Assembly: GCA_947627825.1 (NCBI GenBank)
Contig: CANQXO010000009.1
Span: forward strand, 1 to 27,038
Direction of reading: 5' to 3'
Length of the DNA stretch: 27,038 nt
Origin: an uncultured Clostridia bacterium
Lineage (GTDB): Bacteria > Bacillota_A > Clostridia > TANB77 > CAG-508
Positions 14,663-23,469 of the stretch are shown piece after piece. Position numbers and translations under genes: made by a program. Numbering within the stretch: position 1 is the first letter of the stretch; every line of letters starts with the position of its first letter. The notes beneath the pieces are model-generated. The model searched no databases, was not told where the DNA came from, and worked only from the letters and a program-made list of their open reading frames with translations.

Positions 14663-16579
14663 TTATATATCTAAGTTCTTAACAAACTTAGCATTCTTTT
14701 CTATAAACTCTCTTCTTGGCTCAATTTCATCTCCCATTAGCACTGTAAAGATTTCATCTGCCTTCATTGCATCATCCATTGTAACTTTAACAAAAATTCT
14801 ATTTGCTGGGTCCATAGTGGTTTCCCAAAGTTGTTCTGGGTTCATTTCACCAAGACCTTTATATCTTTGGATAGAAACATTGTCCCTTCCTACTTTATTA
14901 AGTTGTTCTTCAAGTTCTTCATCTGTATAACAATATATATCTTTAATTCCTTTTTTTGAAACTTTATAAAGTGGTGGCTGTGCTAAAAATACATGTCCTT
15001 GTTCAATTAATGGTCTCATATATCTAAAGAAGAATGTTAAAAGTAGAGTTCTAATATGTGCACCATCAACATCAGCATCTGCCATTATTACTACTTTTCC
15101 ATATCTAATTTTTTCTACATCAAAGTCTGCGCCTATTCCAGCACCAATAGCTTGAATAACTGGCTTTAATTTATCATTGTTATATATTTTATCTGCTCTT
15201 GATTTTTCAACATTAAGCATTTTTCCCCATAAAGGCAATATTGCTTGTGTCCTTCTATCTCTACCTTGCTTAGCACTTCCTCCTGCTGAGTCTCCCTCAA
15301 CGATATATACTTCGCATTCATCTGCGTTTTTACTACTACAATCAGCTAATTTTCCAGGTAATGTAGTTACTTCTAGAGAATTCTTTTTTCTAACTAGTTC
15401 TCTTGCTTTTCTTGCAGCTTCCCTTGCTCTAAACGCACTTACACATTTTTCTAGTATAGCTTTAGCAACAGATGGATTTTCCTCTAAATATGTTGACAAT
15501 CCATCAACAACTATTGATTGAACTAATCCTGCAACTACACTGTTTCCTAATTTTGTTTTAGTTTGTCCTTCAAATTGAGGGTCTTTTACTTTTACTGAAA
15601 TAACAGCAGTTAATCCTTCTCTAATATCTTCTCCTTGCAAATTAGGGTCTTTTTCTTTTAGTATTGCATGATTTCTTGCATAATCATTAAATACCTTAGT
15701 TAATGCTCTTTTAAATCCTTCTAGGTGTGTTCCACCTTCAATAGTGTTAATATTATTTACAAATGAATATATACTTTCAGTATATGCAGTAGTATATTGT
15801 AAAGAAACTTCAACTGGTACTTCCCCATTATCTTTTTCTAAATAAATTGGTTCAGGATTTATCTTTTCTTTATTTTTATTTAAAAATTCTACAAAAGACC
15901 TTAATCCTCCTTCATAGCAAAATTCTGCTTTTTTAGGTGTTTCTTCTCTTAAATCTTCAATACTTATTTTTAGTCCTTTTGTTAAGAATGCTATTTCTCT
16001 AAATCTATCTTCTAGAATTTCATAATCGTAATTTAGTGTTTCAAATATTGTACCATCTGCAAAAAATCTTACCTTTGTTCCGGTTTTATTAGAATCTCCT
16101 ATTTTAGTTAATTTTTGAACAGTCTTTCCTCTTTCAAATTTCATTTGATATAATCCGCCATCTCTTTGTATAAGCACTTCAACCCATTCTGATAATGCAT
16201 TTACAACAGATGCACCAACTCCATGAAGACCTCCTGATACTTTGTAACCACTATCTCCACCAAACTTTCCCCCAGCATGTAAAACAGTATAAACTGTTTC
16301 AGCAGCGGAAATGTGAGTTTTAGGATGTATATCTATAGGAATTCCTCTACCATTATCTTCAACTGAAATAATATTTCCAGGCTCTATTTTTATTTCTATT
16401 GCTGTACAATATCCTGCTAAAGCCTCATCAACACAGTTATCTACAATTTCGTATACTAAGTGATGTAAACCTCTAATAGAAACACTTCCTATATACATAC
16501 CAGGTCTTTTTCTAACTGCCTCTAATCCCTCTAAAACTTGTATTTGATTAGCACTATATTCGTGATTATATTTTTCCAT
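14663..16579 (-). CDS. gyrB: DNA gyrase subunit B
   Basis: 638-residue ATPase subunit of gyrase. GHKL ATPase domain at the N-terminus ([31 protein letters not shown]), transducer domain, TOPRIM domain with EGDSAGG and DADVDG metal-binding motifs, and a C-terminal [10 protein letters not shown]. Normal length for a Gram-positive GyrB. ATG at 16579 is chosen because TTGGAGG lies just upstream; a TTG four codons earlier is part of that site. Its leader holds a promoter and two inverted repeats. The usual following gene, gyrA, is displaced by the T4SS operon. Confidence 0.98.
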   Translation of the reverse strand: MEKYNHEYSANQIQVLEGLEAVRKRPGMYIGSVSIRGLHHLVYEIVDNCVDEALAGYCTAIEIKIEPGNIISVEDNGRGIPIDIHPKTHISAAETVYTVLHAGGKFGGDSGYKVSGGLHGVGASVVNALSEWVEVLIQRDGGLYQMKFERGKTVQKLTKIGDSNKTGTKVRFFADGTIFETLNYDYEILEDRFREIAFLTKGLKISIEDLREETPKKAEFCYEGGLRSFVEFLNKNKEKINPEPIYLEKDNGEVPVEVSLQYTTAYTESIYSFVNNINTIEGGTHLEGFKRALTKVFNDYARNHAILKEKDPNLQGEDIREGLTAVISVKVKDPQFEGQTKTKLGNSVVAGLVQSIVVDGLSTYLEENPSVAKAILEKCVSAFRAREAARKARELVRKKNSLEVTTLPGKLADCSSKNADECEVYIVEGDSAGGSAKQGRDRRTQAILPLWGKMLNVEKSRADKIYNNDKLKPVIQAIGAGIGADFDVEKIRYGKVVIMADADVDGAHIRTLLLTFFFRYMRPLIEQGHVFLAQPPLYKVSKKGIKDIYCYTDEELEEQLNKVGRDNVSIQRYKGLGEMNPEQLWETTMDPANRIFVKVTMDDAMKADEIFTVLMGDEIEPRREFIEKNAKFVKNLDI

Positions 16580-16590
16580 TATTTCCTCCA

Positions 16591-16629
16591 AGTATAAAAT
16601 ACTCTAACAATAAGTAATACAAGTATTAC
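16591..16629. promoter_or_regulatory. Two inverted repeats in the gyrB leader (operator-like)
   Basis: AGTAT/ATACT (16591-16603, three-base spacer) and GTAATAC/GTATTAC (16614-16629, two-base spacer). They lie between the -10 and the ribosome binding site, roughly at +4 to +45 of the transcript. Either may be an operator or a small RNA hairpin. Confidence 0.5.
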
Positions 16630-16639
16630 CTACCATATA

Positions 16640-16668
16640 AGTTTATTTTTATTTTTAAAATTTGTCAA
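16640..16668 (-). promoter_or_regulatory. gyrB promoter
   Basis: On the minus strand TTGACA (16668-16663) and TAAACT (16645-16640) are 17 bases apart. The -35 is perfect and the -10 is weak. It begins directly downstream of recF. Confidence 0.6.
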
Positions 16669-16671
16669 GTG

Positions 16672-17719
16672 TTAAGTTTTAATTTTTCCGTTAATTACAT
16701 TGAAAGATATACTATTATTTATCTCAAGATTTTTCGTACATGTAACTAAAACTTGAATGTCATTTATATTAGATAAAAACTTTGAAATTCTTTTTTCATC
16801 TAGCTCTGACATAAAATCGTCTAATAGCAATATTGGATATTCTCCAATTTCATCATAAATTACTTTTAATTCTGATAATTTTAATGATAAAATTGCTGTT
16901 CTTGTTTGACCTTGTGAGCCAAAAATACTTACATCTTCCCCATTTATAAATATTTTAAAATCATCTCTATGTATTCCACAAGATGTAAAACCTTTTATTT
17001 TATCTATTTCTTTATTTTTTTCTAATTTTTTTAAAATAGCTTCTTTACTTACACAATCTGATATATACTCAATTTTAATATTTTCATTTGTTATTTCAGA
17101 ATGAATATCCTCTATTTTTTCTTTTAATTTTTCTATATATTCTTTTCTATATTTATAAATAATTTCTCCGCATTTCTGCTAACTTTTCATTCCAAATTTC
17201 AAGCATTTCTTCATTATTAATTCTTTGCTTTAAATAATTATTTCTTTGCTCTAAAATTTTTAAATATGTATTTAAGCTTTGAATATATCTAGGTCTTAGC
17301 TGACTTATCATCATATCTAAAAATTTTCTTCTGCCTGCTGGACCTTCTTTTAAAATATTAATATCATCAGGTGTAAAAATAACTAAATTAATATTTCCTA
17401 ATAATTCACTTAATTTTTTTAATTTAATATCATTATTAAAAACTAATTTTTTATCACTAATTTTAAATTTAATATTTCCATCCCTATCTTTTTTTTCATA
17501 ATTAATTTCTATGTTAGAAAAATCTTCGCCTTTTTTTATCATTTCTTTTTCTTTATTAGTTCTAAAAGATTTTCCAAAAGCGCACAAAAATACTGCTTCT
17601 AAAATATTAGTTTTACCTTGAGCATTATCACCATAAAAAATATTTATATTTTTTCCTAACTCAATTTTTTGATTTTCATAGTTTCTAAAATTCTGTATTT
17701 CTATATTTTTTAAATACAT
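16672..17719 (-). pseudogene. recF: RecF, interrupted by a one-base frameshift
   Basis: RecF is an ABC/SMC-type ATPase that loads RecA at gapped DNA. The first frame runs 17719-17153 (188 codons) and holds Walker A GDNAQGKTN (30-38) and FTPDD. The rest lies in another frame from about 17172 to the stop at 16672 and contains the signature GSQGQTRTAILSLKLSEL and Walker B LLLDDFMSELD. The total of 1048 bases is one more than a multiple of three. Removing one base from the TTT at 17173-17175 restores a continuous protein of about 348 residues, the normal size. Either recF is inactive in this strain or the read has a homopolymer error; both halves are otherwise well preserved. Confidence 0.9.
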
Positions 17720-17731
17720 TTTATCTCCAAT

Positions 17732-17763
17732 TTATCCACATTCTGCAAACAGAATGTGGATAT
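17732..17763. repeat. Perfect hairpin made of two DnaA-box-like arms, dnaN-recF gap
   Basis: TATCCACATTCTG (17733-17745) and its exact complement (17750-17762) enclose a CAAA loop. The left arm includes a consensus DnaA box TTATCCACA (17732-17740) and the right arm a one-mismatch box in the opposite sense. There is no T run, so it is not an ordinary terminator. It lies just before the recF ribosome binding site. Confidence 0.8.
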
Positions 17764-17769
17764 CGTATC

Positions 17770-18891
17770 TTAATTTTTTAATCTAACTGGTAGTATCATG
17801 TATCTATAATCGCCTTCTTCTTCAACGCTTCTAATTATACATGGAGAAATACTTGTTCCAAAGTCGATATATACTTCTTCATCATCTATATTTCTAAATA
17901 CATCTAAGAAATATTTTGGATTAAATCCTGCTTCTAAATTCTTTCCTTCTGTAGTAACAAATAATTCTTCTTTTGCATCTCCAGTTTGATTTGTGCATGA
18001 TATAGTTATTTTTCCAATATCAACTGTAACTTTTACTGGATATTTCTTTTCTTTTTCAATGCTTGAAGATGAGATTAAACTAATTCTTTCAAAACAATTT
18101 GCTAATACACTTCTATTTACTCTTATTCTAGTTTCCCATTTTTCTGGAATAACACTTGAATAATTTAAAAATTCTCCATCTAATAATCTAGTTACTATTT
18201 TACAATTTTCTAATTCAAATAAAGCTTGATTTTTAGAAATTCCAATTTTAATTATATCAAATGAATCTAATAATATTTTATTAATTTCAGATAATGACCT
18301 TCCTGGAATTACTGCAGTAAAATCATTTGTTTTTGTTTGTAAAAATTTATTTTTCCAAGCTAATCTAAATCCATCTACAGCTACTATATTTAATTTATTA
18401 TTTTTTACTTCGAATAAACATCCTGTAAAAATTGGTCTATTTTCTTCTGTACTTATTGCAAATATTGTTTTTCTAATCATGTCTTTTAAAATATTTTGTT
18501 CAATATCTATTGAATTTTCAACATTTATTTCTGGTAATTCAGGAAATTCTTCTGGATTCATTGTAGCTAACTTATATAAAGAACCTTCACATTCTATTAC
18601 TAAAAGATTTTTTTCATTTACTTCTATACTAATATCTGTGTCAGGTAATTTTCTAATAATTTCACTAAACATTGTTGCATTTACAACTGTTGCTCCTTGT
18701 TCATCTACTTTACAGTCTTGAACTATATATTCTATTCCTAGTTCTTGGTCATAACAAGTAAATTTTATTTCATTATCATTTGTTTGAATAAGTATTCCTT
18801 CTAATACTGGCATTGTTGTTCTAATAGCAACAGCTTTTGTTACGGAATTAATAGCTTTAATCATTTTTTCTTTGTCACAAATAAATTTCAT
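17770..18891 (-). CDS. dnaN: DNA polymerase III sliding clamp (beta subunit)
   Basis: 373 residues, normal for the ring-forming processivity clamp. It begins MKFICDKEKMIKAINSV, has the TTMPVLEGILI segment of domain 1, the NRPIFTGCLFE stretch of domain 2, and ends YRYMILPVRLKN, the conserved C-terminal tail next to the partner-binding pocket. ATG with GAAAGGA upstream. It is separated from dnaA by the origin, and no S4-domain gene (yaaA) lies between it and recF as it does in Bacillus. Confidence 0.98.
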   Translation of the reverse strand: MKFICDKEKMIKAINSVTKAVAIRTTMPVLEGILIQTNDNEIKFTCYDQELGIEYIVQDCKVDEQGATVVNATMFSEIIRKLPDTDISIEVNEKNLLVIECEGSLYKLATMNPEEFPELPEINVENSIDIEQNILKDMIRKTIFAISTEENRPIFTGCLFEVKNNKLNIVAVDGFRLAWKNKFLQTKTNDFTAVIPGRSLSEINKILLDSFDIIKIGISKNQALFELENCKIVTRLLDGEFLNYSSVIPEKWETRIRVNRSVLANCFERISLISSSSIEKEKKYPVKVTVDIGKITISCTNQTGDAKEELFVTTEGKNLEAGFNPKYFLDVFRNIDDEEVYIDFGTSISPCIIRSVEEEGDYRYMILPVRLKN

Positions 18892-19220
18892 AATTTTTTT
18901 TCCTTTCTTATTAATATAATATAAATATATATAGTAGTAGTAGTAGTAGGTGCTGTGGATTATGTGGAAAACCCATTCAAATGCTTAAATGCCTACGGAA
19001 ATCGATGTTGATAACTCTGTGGAAAACTTTTAATTTTATCCACACAATTCAAAAACTTATCCACATTTTGAGTTATCCACATGTTATCAACAGGTTTTCC
19101 ACAGGTACCCTGTTGATAACTTTTGTAGCTGTTCCGTAAGAAGAACTTGGCTTTTTAATATCAAACAAAAATTTTACAAACGCACATTTCATTAATAAAC
19201 AGTTTTTGTTGATATTTAGG
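18892..19220. other. oriC: Chromosomal replication origin oriC (dnaA-dnaN intergenic)
   Basis: Non-coding stretch with three consensus DnaA boxes TTATCCACA (19036-19044, 19057-19065, 19073-19081). One-mismatch boxes are at 18954-18962, 18963-18971, 19006-19014, 19018-19026, 19084-19092, 19095-19103 and 19111-19119. Towards dnaN come six TAG triplets and an AT-rich tract (18901-18931), the expected unwinding side. Position and gene context match the Gram-positive origin. The last ~90 bases before dnaA contain no clear element. Confidence 0.92.
18932..18949 (+). repeat. DnaA-trio element of oriC
   Basis: Six consecutive TAG triplets (3'-GAT-5' repeats), separated by about four bases from a DnaA box at 18954 and followed on the other side by AT-rich DNA. 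This matches the geometry described for DnaA-trios, where DnaA forms a filament on single-stranded DNA during origin opening. Confidence 0.75.
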
Positions 19221-20555
19221 TTAATTGCTCGAAAGTAGTATTTTTTTCACACTTTCCACAATTAGCTTGGTATTTGAATTTGTTTTTATTTCTTTTTCAA
19301 TTTTATTACATGCATGCATTACAGTTGTATGGTCTCTTTTTCCAAAGTCATTGCCTATCTGTGGTAGAGACATTTGAGCAACATTTCTACATAAGTACAT
19401 TGCAATTTGTCTAGGAAATGTTACATCGTTAGACCTTTTAGAACCTTTTAAATCTTGTGGTGAAATATCAAAATATTTTCCAACAACTTCTTGTATGTAC
19501 TCTGTGGAAATAACTTTATCTTGAAGTGAAACAATGTCATTAATAGCTTTTTCAGTCATTTCCATTGTTATAGGACTTGTAGTTAAAGAAGCTTTAGCAA
19601 TTAATTTATTAAGTGTCCCCTCCAACTCCCTAATATTTGAATCAACTCTAGTTGCAATTGTTGAAAGAATTTCATCATCAATAATAATGTTGTCAAGTTG
19701 TGTTTTCTTTCTTAAAATTGCTAAACGAGTTTCGTAATCTGGATTAGATATATCTGCAATTAATCCCCATTCAAATCTGGATTTTAATCTATCTTCTAAT
19801 AATTCAATATCCTTTGGAGGCTTATCACTTGAAAGTACAATTTGTTTTCCAGACTCATATAAAGTATTAAATGTATGGAAAAATTCTTCTTGTGTACTTT
19901 TTTTGTTTGCTATAAATTGAATATCATCAATAAGTAAAACATCAATGTTTCTATATTTTTCTCTAAATTTTTCTGTTGATTGGTCTTTTAGTGCATTAAT
20001 TAATTGATTAGTAAAAGTTTCAGAAGTTACATATAATATATTTGAATTTGGATTATTTTCTAATATTTGATTACCAATTGAGTGCATAAGGTGAGTTTTT
20101 CCAAGCCCTACTCCCCCATATATAAAAAATGGATTGTATATTGAGCCAGGATTTTCAGCAACACCCATTGCAGCAGCTTGAGCAAATTTATTATTATTTC
20201 CAACAACAAATGTATTAAATGTATATCTAGGATTTAAACCTGAATTAATTAATACCTTATTATTCCCTATTCTAGGCATTTGAATTAGGCTATCTGTTTC
20301 ATCTGTATCTAATTTTATAAAAACTTTGCATTTTTTGTTTGTTATAAAATTAAATGTATTAGTTAATAAATCAAGATATCTAGATTCAACAGTATCTCTT
20401 TGGAATGAATTTGTAGCTAATAAAATAATAATGTTATCATTAATACTTTTTATTTCTAAAGGTTGAATCCATGTTTCGTAAGTTATTACAGTTGTTTCTT
20501 CCTTTAATAATTCTTTAGCTCTATTCCAAAGCTCTTGTACAGATTCATTAGACAT
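19221..20555 (-). CDS. dnaA: Chromosomal replication initiator DnaA
   Basis: 444-residue AAA+ initiator. Domain I at the N-terminus (ELWNRAKELLKEE...WIQPLEI), a short domain II, AAA+ domain with Walker A GGVGLGKT (147-154) and Walker B LLIDDIQFI, and domain IV with the DnaA-box-reading motif DHTTVMHACNKIEKEI. ATG with AAAGGGGA upstream. It lies at the origin it binds and has DnaA-box-like sequences in its own leader, so autoregulation is likely. Confidence 0.98.
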   Translation of the reverse strand: MSNESVQELWNRAKELLKEETTVITYETWIQPLEIKSINDNIIILLATNSFQRDTVESRYLDLLTNTFNFITNKKCKVFIKLDTDETDSLIQMPRIGNNKVLINSGLNPRYTFNTFVVGNNNKFAQAAAMGVAENPGSIYNPFFIYGGVGLGKTHLMHSIGNQILENNPNSNILYVTSETFTNQLINALKDQSTEKFREKYRNIDVLLIDDIQFIANKKSTQEEFFHTFNTLYESGKQIVLSSDKPPKDIELLEDRLKSRFEWGLIADISNPDYETRLAILRKKTQLDNIIIDDEILSTIATRVDSNIRELEGTLNKLIAKASLTTSPITMEMTEKAINDIVSLQDKVISTEYIQEVVGKYFDISPQDLKGSKRSNDVTFPRQIAMYLCRNVAQMSLPQIGNDFGKRDHTTVMHACNKIEKEIKTNSNTKLIVESVKKILLSSN

Positions 20556-20593
20556 TATATTTCCCCTTTTGTTATATCAATAAAATAAAAAAA

Positions 20594-20646
20594 GTTATTT
20601 AATATCCACAATTTATCAAAAGATTGTGGAAATAATTTTAAATAAC
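20594..20646. promoter_or_regulatory. Nested inverted repeat with DnaA-box-like arms in the dnaA leader
   Basis: Outer arms GTTATTTAA (20594-20602) and TTAAATAAC (20638-20646); inner arms TCCACAAT (20605-20612) and ATTGTGGA (20623-20630). ATATCCACA at 20602-20610 is a one-mismatch DnaA box. Lying between the dnaA promoter and start codon, it could be an autoregulatory site, a second origin sub-region or an RNA hairpin. Confidence 0.6.
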
Positions 20647-20676
20647 ATTTTCTTTAGTATCTTTTATTTCCAATAT

Positions 20677-20706
20677 ATCATATCAAAAATTGTAATAAAT
20701 AGTCAA
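20677..20706 (-). promoter_or_regulatory. dnaA promoter
   Basis: On the minus strand TTGACT (20706-20701) and TATGAT (20682-20677) have an 18-base spacer. The leader to the dnaA start is about 115 bases. Confidence 0.6.
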
Positions 20707-20756
20707 GAAAAATAAAAAAATAAAATAATAAAATAATAATTTTTTATTTAAATCTA

Positions 20757-20786
20757 TTGACATAATTGAAGAAAATGGTATATAAT
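20757..20786 (+). promoter_or_regulatory. rpmH promoter
   Basis: TTGACA (20757-20762) and TATAAT (20781-20786) with an 18-base spacer, both perfect hexamers. It faces away from dnaA and heads the rpmH-rnpA-yidD-yidC group. Confidence 0.85.
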
Positions 20787-20836
20787 ATTAACTACGATTG
20801 AATTAATTTAGCGATAGAAAATGGAGGTGCAAAATA

Positions 20837-20971
20837 ATGAAAAGGACATATCAACCAAAAAAGAGACAAAGACAAAAAGAACATGGATTTTTAAAGAGAA
20901 TGTCAACAAAACAAGGAAGAAATGTAATAAAAGCAAGACGCAGTAAAGGTAGAAAAAAGCTTAGTGCGTAA
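20837..20971 (+). CDS. rpmH: 50S ribosomal protein L34
   Basis: 44-residue, very basic ribosomal protein. It starts [18 protein letters not shown] and ends [12 protein letters not shown], the complete L34 pattern. ATG with GGAGGTG upstream. A hairpin with a T run follows it, so the short transcript probably accumulates more than the downstream genes. Confidence 0.97.
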   Translation: MKRTYQPKKRQRQKEHGFLKRMSTKQGRNVIKARRSKGRKKLSA

Positions 20972-20979
20972 AAAAATAG

Positions 20980-21007
20980 AGGTCACAAAAATAGGGTGAC
21001 CTTTTTT
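20980..21007 (+). terminator. Terminator or attenuator between rpmH and rnpA
   Basis: AGGTCAC (20980-20986) pairs with GTGACCT (20996-21002) around a nine-base loop, followed by T residues. No new promoter is evident before rnpA, so partial read-through is likely. Confidence 0.75.
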
Positions 21008-21018
21008 AAGGTATATAT

Positions 21019-21354
21019 ATGAAAAAAATAAAAACTTTAAAAATGAATTATGAGTTTAAAAATGTTTTTAATAAAGGAAAGTACTACATAGGAAAACAAA
21101 TAATATTATATGATTTAAAAAATAATTATGATTATAATAGGCTAGGAATAGCCATTAGTACAAAATTGTGCAATGCTGTAAAAAGAAATTCCATAAAACG
21201 AAAAATAAGGGCAGTTTATCAAGAATTAGAAAAGGGCACAAAAAAAGGACATGACTTAGTTTTTATATGGAATAAAAAAGAAAATATAGAAAATTTATCT
21301 TATCATGTTATTTATGATGATATGAAAAAAGCATTTTCCAAAATAGGAATTTAA
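21019..21354 (+). CDS. rnpA: Ribonuclease P protein component
   Basis: 111-residue basic protein that assists RNase P RNA in removing tRNA 5' leaders. The RNR motif appears as NAVKRNSIKRKIR, preceded by LGIAISTKLCNA and followed by GHDLVFIWN. Standard length and standard position after rpmH. The ATG is preceded only by a short AAGG, so translation may be modest. Confidence 0.96.
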   Translation: MKKIKTLKMNYEFKNVFNKGKYYIGKQIILYDLKNNYDYNRLGIAISTKLCNAVKRNSIKRKIRAVYQELEKGTKKGHDLVFIWNKKENIENLSYHVIYDDMKKAFSKIGI

Positions 21355-21356
21355 AA

Positions 21357-21575
21357 ATGAAAAAGTTCTTTATAAAAATAATTAATTTATACCAAAAAAA
21401 AATATCTCCAGTTTTGAGCAAAAACGGGATTAATTGCAAGTATTATCCTAGTTGCTCAGAATATATGAAACAGGCAATAGAGAAATATGGATGTATAAAA
21501 GGAATTTTTTTAGGAATTATTAGAATTTTAAAATGTAATCCATTTTCTAAAGGTGGAGTAGATTTACTTAAGTGA
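21357..21575 (+). CDS. yidD: Membrane protein insertion efficiency factor YidD
   Basis: 72 residues, matching the small YidD family: an N-terminal amphipathic helix, then CKYYPSCSEYMKQAIEKYGCIKGIFLGIIRILKCNPF (shown here by its key Cys and YPSCS...Y elements) and the closing GGVD. It helps YidC-type insertion at the inner face of the membrane. It begins two bases after rnpA, so the two are translationally linked. Confidence 0.95.
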   Translation: MKKFFIKIINLYQKKISPVLSKNGINCKYYPSCSEYMKQAIEKYGCIKGIFLGIIRILKCNPFSKGGVDLLK

Positions 21576-21588
21576 AAGGAGAATATTA

Positions 21589-22629
21589 ATGGGAGTTATA
21601 GCTAGCTTATTAGGTTATGTACTTAATTTTATTTATAATTTTGTGCAAAATTATGGCTGGGCAATAATTATATTTTCTGTTTTATTAAGGTTAGTATTAA
21701 TACCTTTTACAATAAAACAACAGAAAACTATGAAAAAAACAGCTAAAGTTCAAAAAAAATTACAAGATATTCAATTAAAATATAGAAATGACCCAGAAAA
21801 ATTAAATAGGGAAACCTTAGAGTTATATAAAAGTGAAAAAATTAGTCCTTTTTCAGGATGCTTAAGCGGAATTTTACAATTAATAATTTTCTTATCTGTA
21901 TTTTATTTAGTAAGTAGACCTTTAACATATATGAAAAATCTTGATAAAGTAGCCTTCGCAGAAGGTACAGTAGCAGAGGAAAGTTTAGGAGAAGAAAATA
22001 TTACTTCAGAAACGACACAGGAAGAAAATGTTACAACAGAAACAATACAAGATGAAAATTCTGCAGTGCAAACACCAGAGGATGCAGATGCGGAAGAAAA
22101 CGCAGCTGAACAGAAATACAATGAAAGTGTAATAGAGCATTTTGAAACAGAATTAAAGAAAGAAAATAATGGACAAAGGTCATCTTATGTTGAAATAGAA
22201 ATTATTAATAAATATAGAGAACAAGATGATAGAGTTAATATTAATATGAACTTTTTAGGATTAGATTTAAGCAAAATACCTATGCAAAATTTAAATGATT
22301 TTAAAGTTTATATAATCCCATTATTATATATATTAACAACATTTATTAATATCAAAATCTCTATGGCATTAACACAAGCAAATGGCAAAAAGAAGGAAGA
22401 AAAATTAGAGAAAAAGGTTTCAAAAGATGGGGAAGAATCAGCAGATGAACAATTAGAAAGTATGCAACAAATGACAAATAGCATGAATTATATGATGCCT
22501 ATAATGTCAATTGCAATAGCAATAATCGCTCCATTAGGACTTTCATTATATTGGTTTATAAGTAATTCATTACAATTAATTGAAAGAGTTATAATTAATA
22601 TGATATTTAAAGAAAAAGAAGAAGCTTAA
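21589..22629 (+). CDS. yidC: Membrane insertase YidC with an acidic repeat insertion
   Basis: 346 residues of the YidC/Oxa1/SpoIIIJ family, which inserts proteins into the membrane. Conserved Arg34 lies in the first core helix (SVLLRLVLIPF) and a basic cytoplasmic hairpin follows; later helices include ISMALTQ and the C-terminal LSLYWFISNSLQ. Between core helices 2 and 3, residues 123-200 form a long hydrophilic loop, probably extracellular. It contains three ten-residue repeats (EENITSETTQ, EENVTTETIQ, DENSAVQTPE) and is strongly acidic. No lipoprotein signal is seen. ATG with AAAGGAG upstream. Confidence 0.95.
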   Translation: MGVIASLLGYVLNFIYNFVQNYGWAIIIFSVLLRLVLIPFTIKQQKTMKKTAKVQKKLQDIQLKYRNDPEKLNRETLELYKSEKISPFSGCLSGILQLIIFLSVFYLVSRPLTYMKNLDKVAFAEGTVAEESLGEENITSETTQEENVTTETIQDENSAVQTPEDADAEENAAEQKYNESVIEHFETELKKENNGQRSSYVEIEIINKYREQDDRVNINMNFLGLDLSKIPMQNLNDFKVYIIPLLYILTTFINIKISMALTQANGKKKEEKLEKKVSKDGEESADEQLESMQQMTNSMNYMMPIMSIAIAIIAPLGLSLYWFISNSLQLIERVIINMIFKEKEEA

Positions 22630-22641
22630 GGAGGAATAAAA

Positions 22642-23367
22642 ATGAAATCTATAATCTCAGAAGGAAAAACTACAAACGAAGCAATAGAAAATGGACTAAA
22701 AGAACTTGGAGTTTCTCGTAACTGTGTTGATGTTAAAGTATTAGAAAATGAAGAAAAAAGAAGTTTTTATAGTATTCTTTCACCAAGAGTTGTTAAGGTA
22801 GAATTAACAGTTAAAGAAAATAGTGAAAAGTTAGCTGAAAAATCTAAAAATGATACATCTAAAACTGAAAGACCAAGAACAATAATTAAAGAAGAAAAAG
22901 AGCTAACCGAAGAAAATTATAATAAAGCAAAAGAAGATATAGCAGTATTTTTAAATAGTTTTTCTTCAGCATTTGGAAAAATTGAGTATGAAATAAATAA
23001 AAATAATAATTTAGTAGAAATCAGCATTACAGGTGAAGATTCTAGCAAACTAATAGGATATAGGGGAGATGTAGTAAATTCTTTGCAAACAATAATTTCT
23101 GCAATAGCCAATAAACACACAGATGATAGAGTTAGAGTTTCACTAGATATATGTGATTATAAGCAAAAAAGAGAAAATACTTTAAAAGAATTAGCTAAAA
23201 AGCTTGAAAGAACAGTATTAAGAACTAAAAAGAAAGTTGTTCTTGAGCCAATGACAGCTTATGAAAGAAAAATAATACATACAGAATTACAAAATAGTAG
23301 GGGAGTTACAACATATAGTATAGGTGAAGAGCCACACAGAAAATTAGTTGTTGATATAAAAAAATAA
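22642..23367 (+). CDS. jag: RNA-binding protein Jag/KhpB
   Basis: 241 residues: N-terminal Jag domain (KSIISEGKTTNEAIENGLKE), a charged linker, a KH domain with SSKLIGYRGDVVNSLQ (GxxG as GYRG), and a C-terminal R3H domain (YERKIIHTELQ...EEPHRKLVV). Jag/KhpB binds RNA and influences cell elongation and division in Gram-positive bacteria. It follows yidC in the usual order with GGAGG upstream. Confidence 0.95.
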   Translation: MKSIISEGKTTNEAIENGLKELGVSRNCVDVKVLENEEKRSFYSILSPRVVKVELTVKENSEKLAEKSKNDTSKTERPRTIIKEEKELTEENYNKAKEDIAVFLNSFSSAFGKIEYEINKNNNLVEISITGEDSSKLIGYRGDVVNSLQTIISAIANKHTDDRVRVSLDICDYKQKRENTLKELAKKLERTVLRTKKKVVLEPMTAYERKIIHTELQNSRGVTTYSIGEEPHRKLVVDIKK

Positions 23368-23382
23368 TTAAATAATAAATCG

Positions 23383-23430
23383 AAGTCAAAGTTCGAGATT
23401 AGTTTTTTAAACAGTCTTACTTTGGCTTTT
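23383..23430 (+). terminator. Possible terminator after jag
   Basis: AAGTCAAAGT (23383-23392) can pair with ACTTTGGCTT (23419-23428) with one G-U pair and a 26-base loop, followed by T-rich sequence. The long loop makes this a moderate candidate. Confidence 0.45.
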
Positions 23431-23464
23431 ATTTATATAAAGGAGATTATTTATATAAAGGAGA
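23431..23464 (+). repeat. 18-bp tandem duplication carrying two ribosome binding sites
   Basis: ATTTATATAAAGGAGA occurs at 23431-23446 and again at 23449-23464, so the mnmE leader has two AAGGAG sites. Only the second is at working distance from the ATG at 23470. Confidence 0.8.
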
Positions 23465-23469
23465 AAAGT

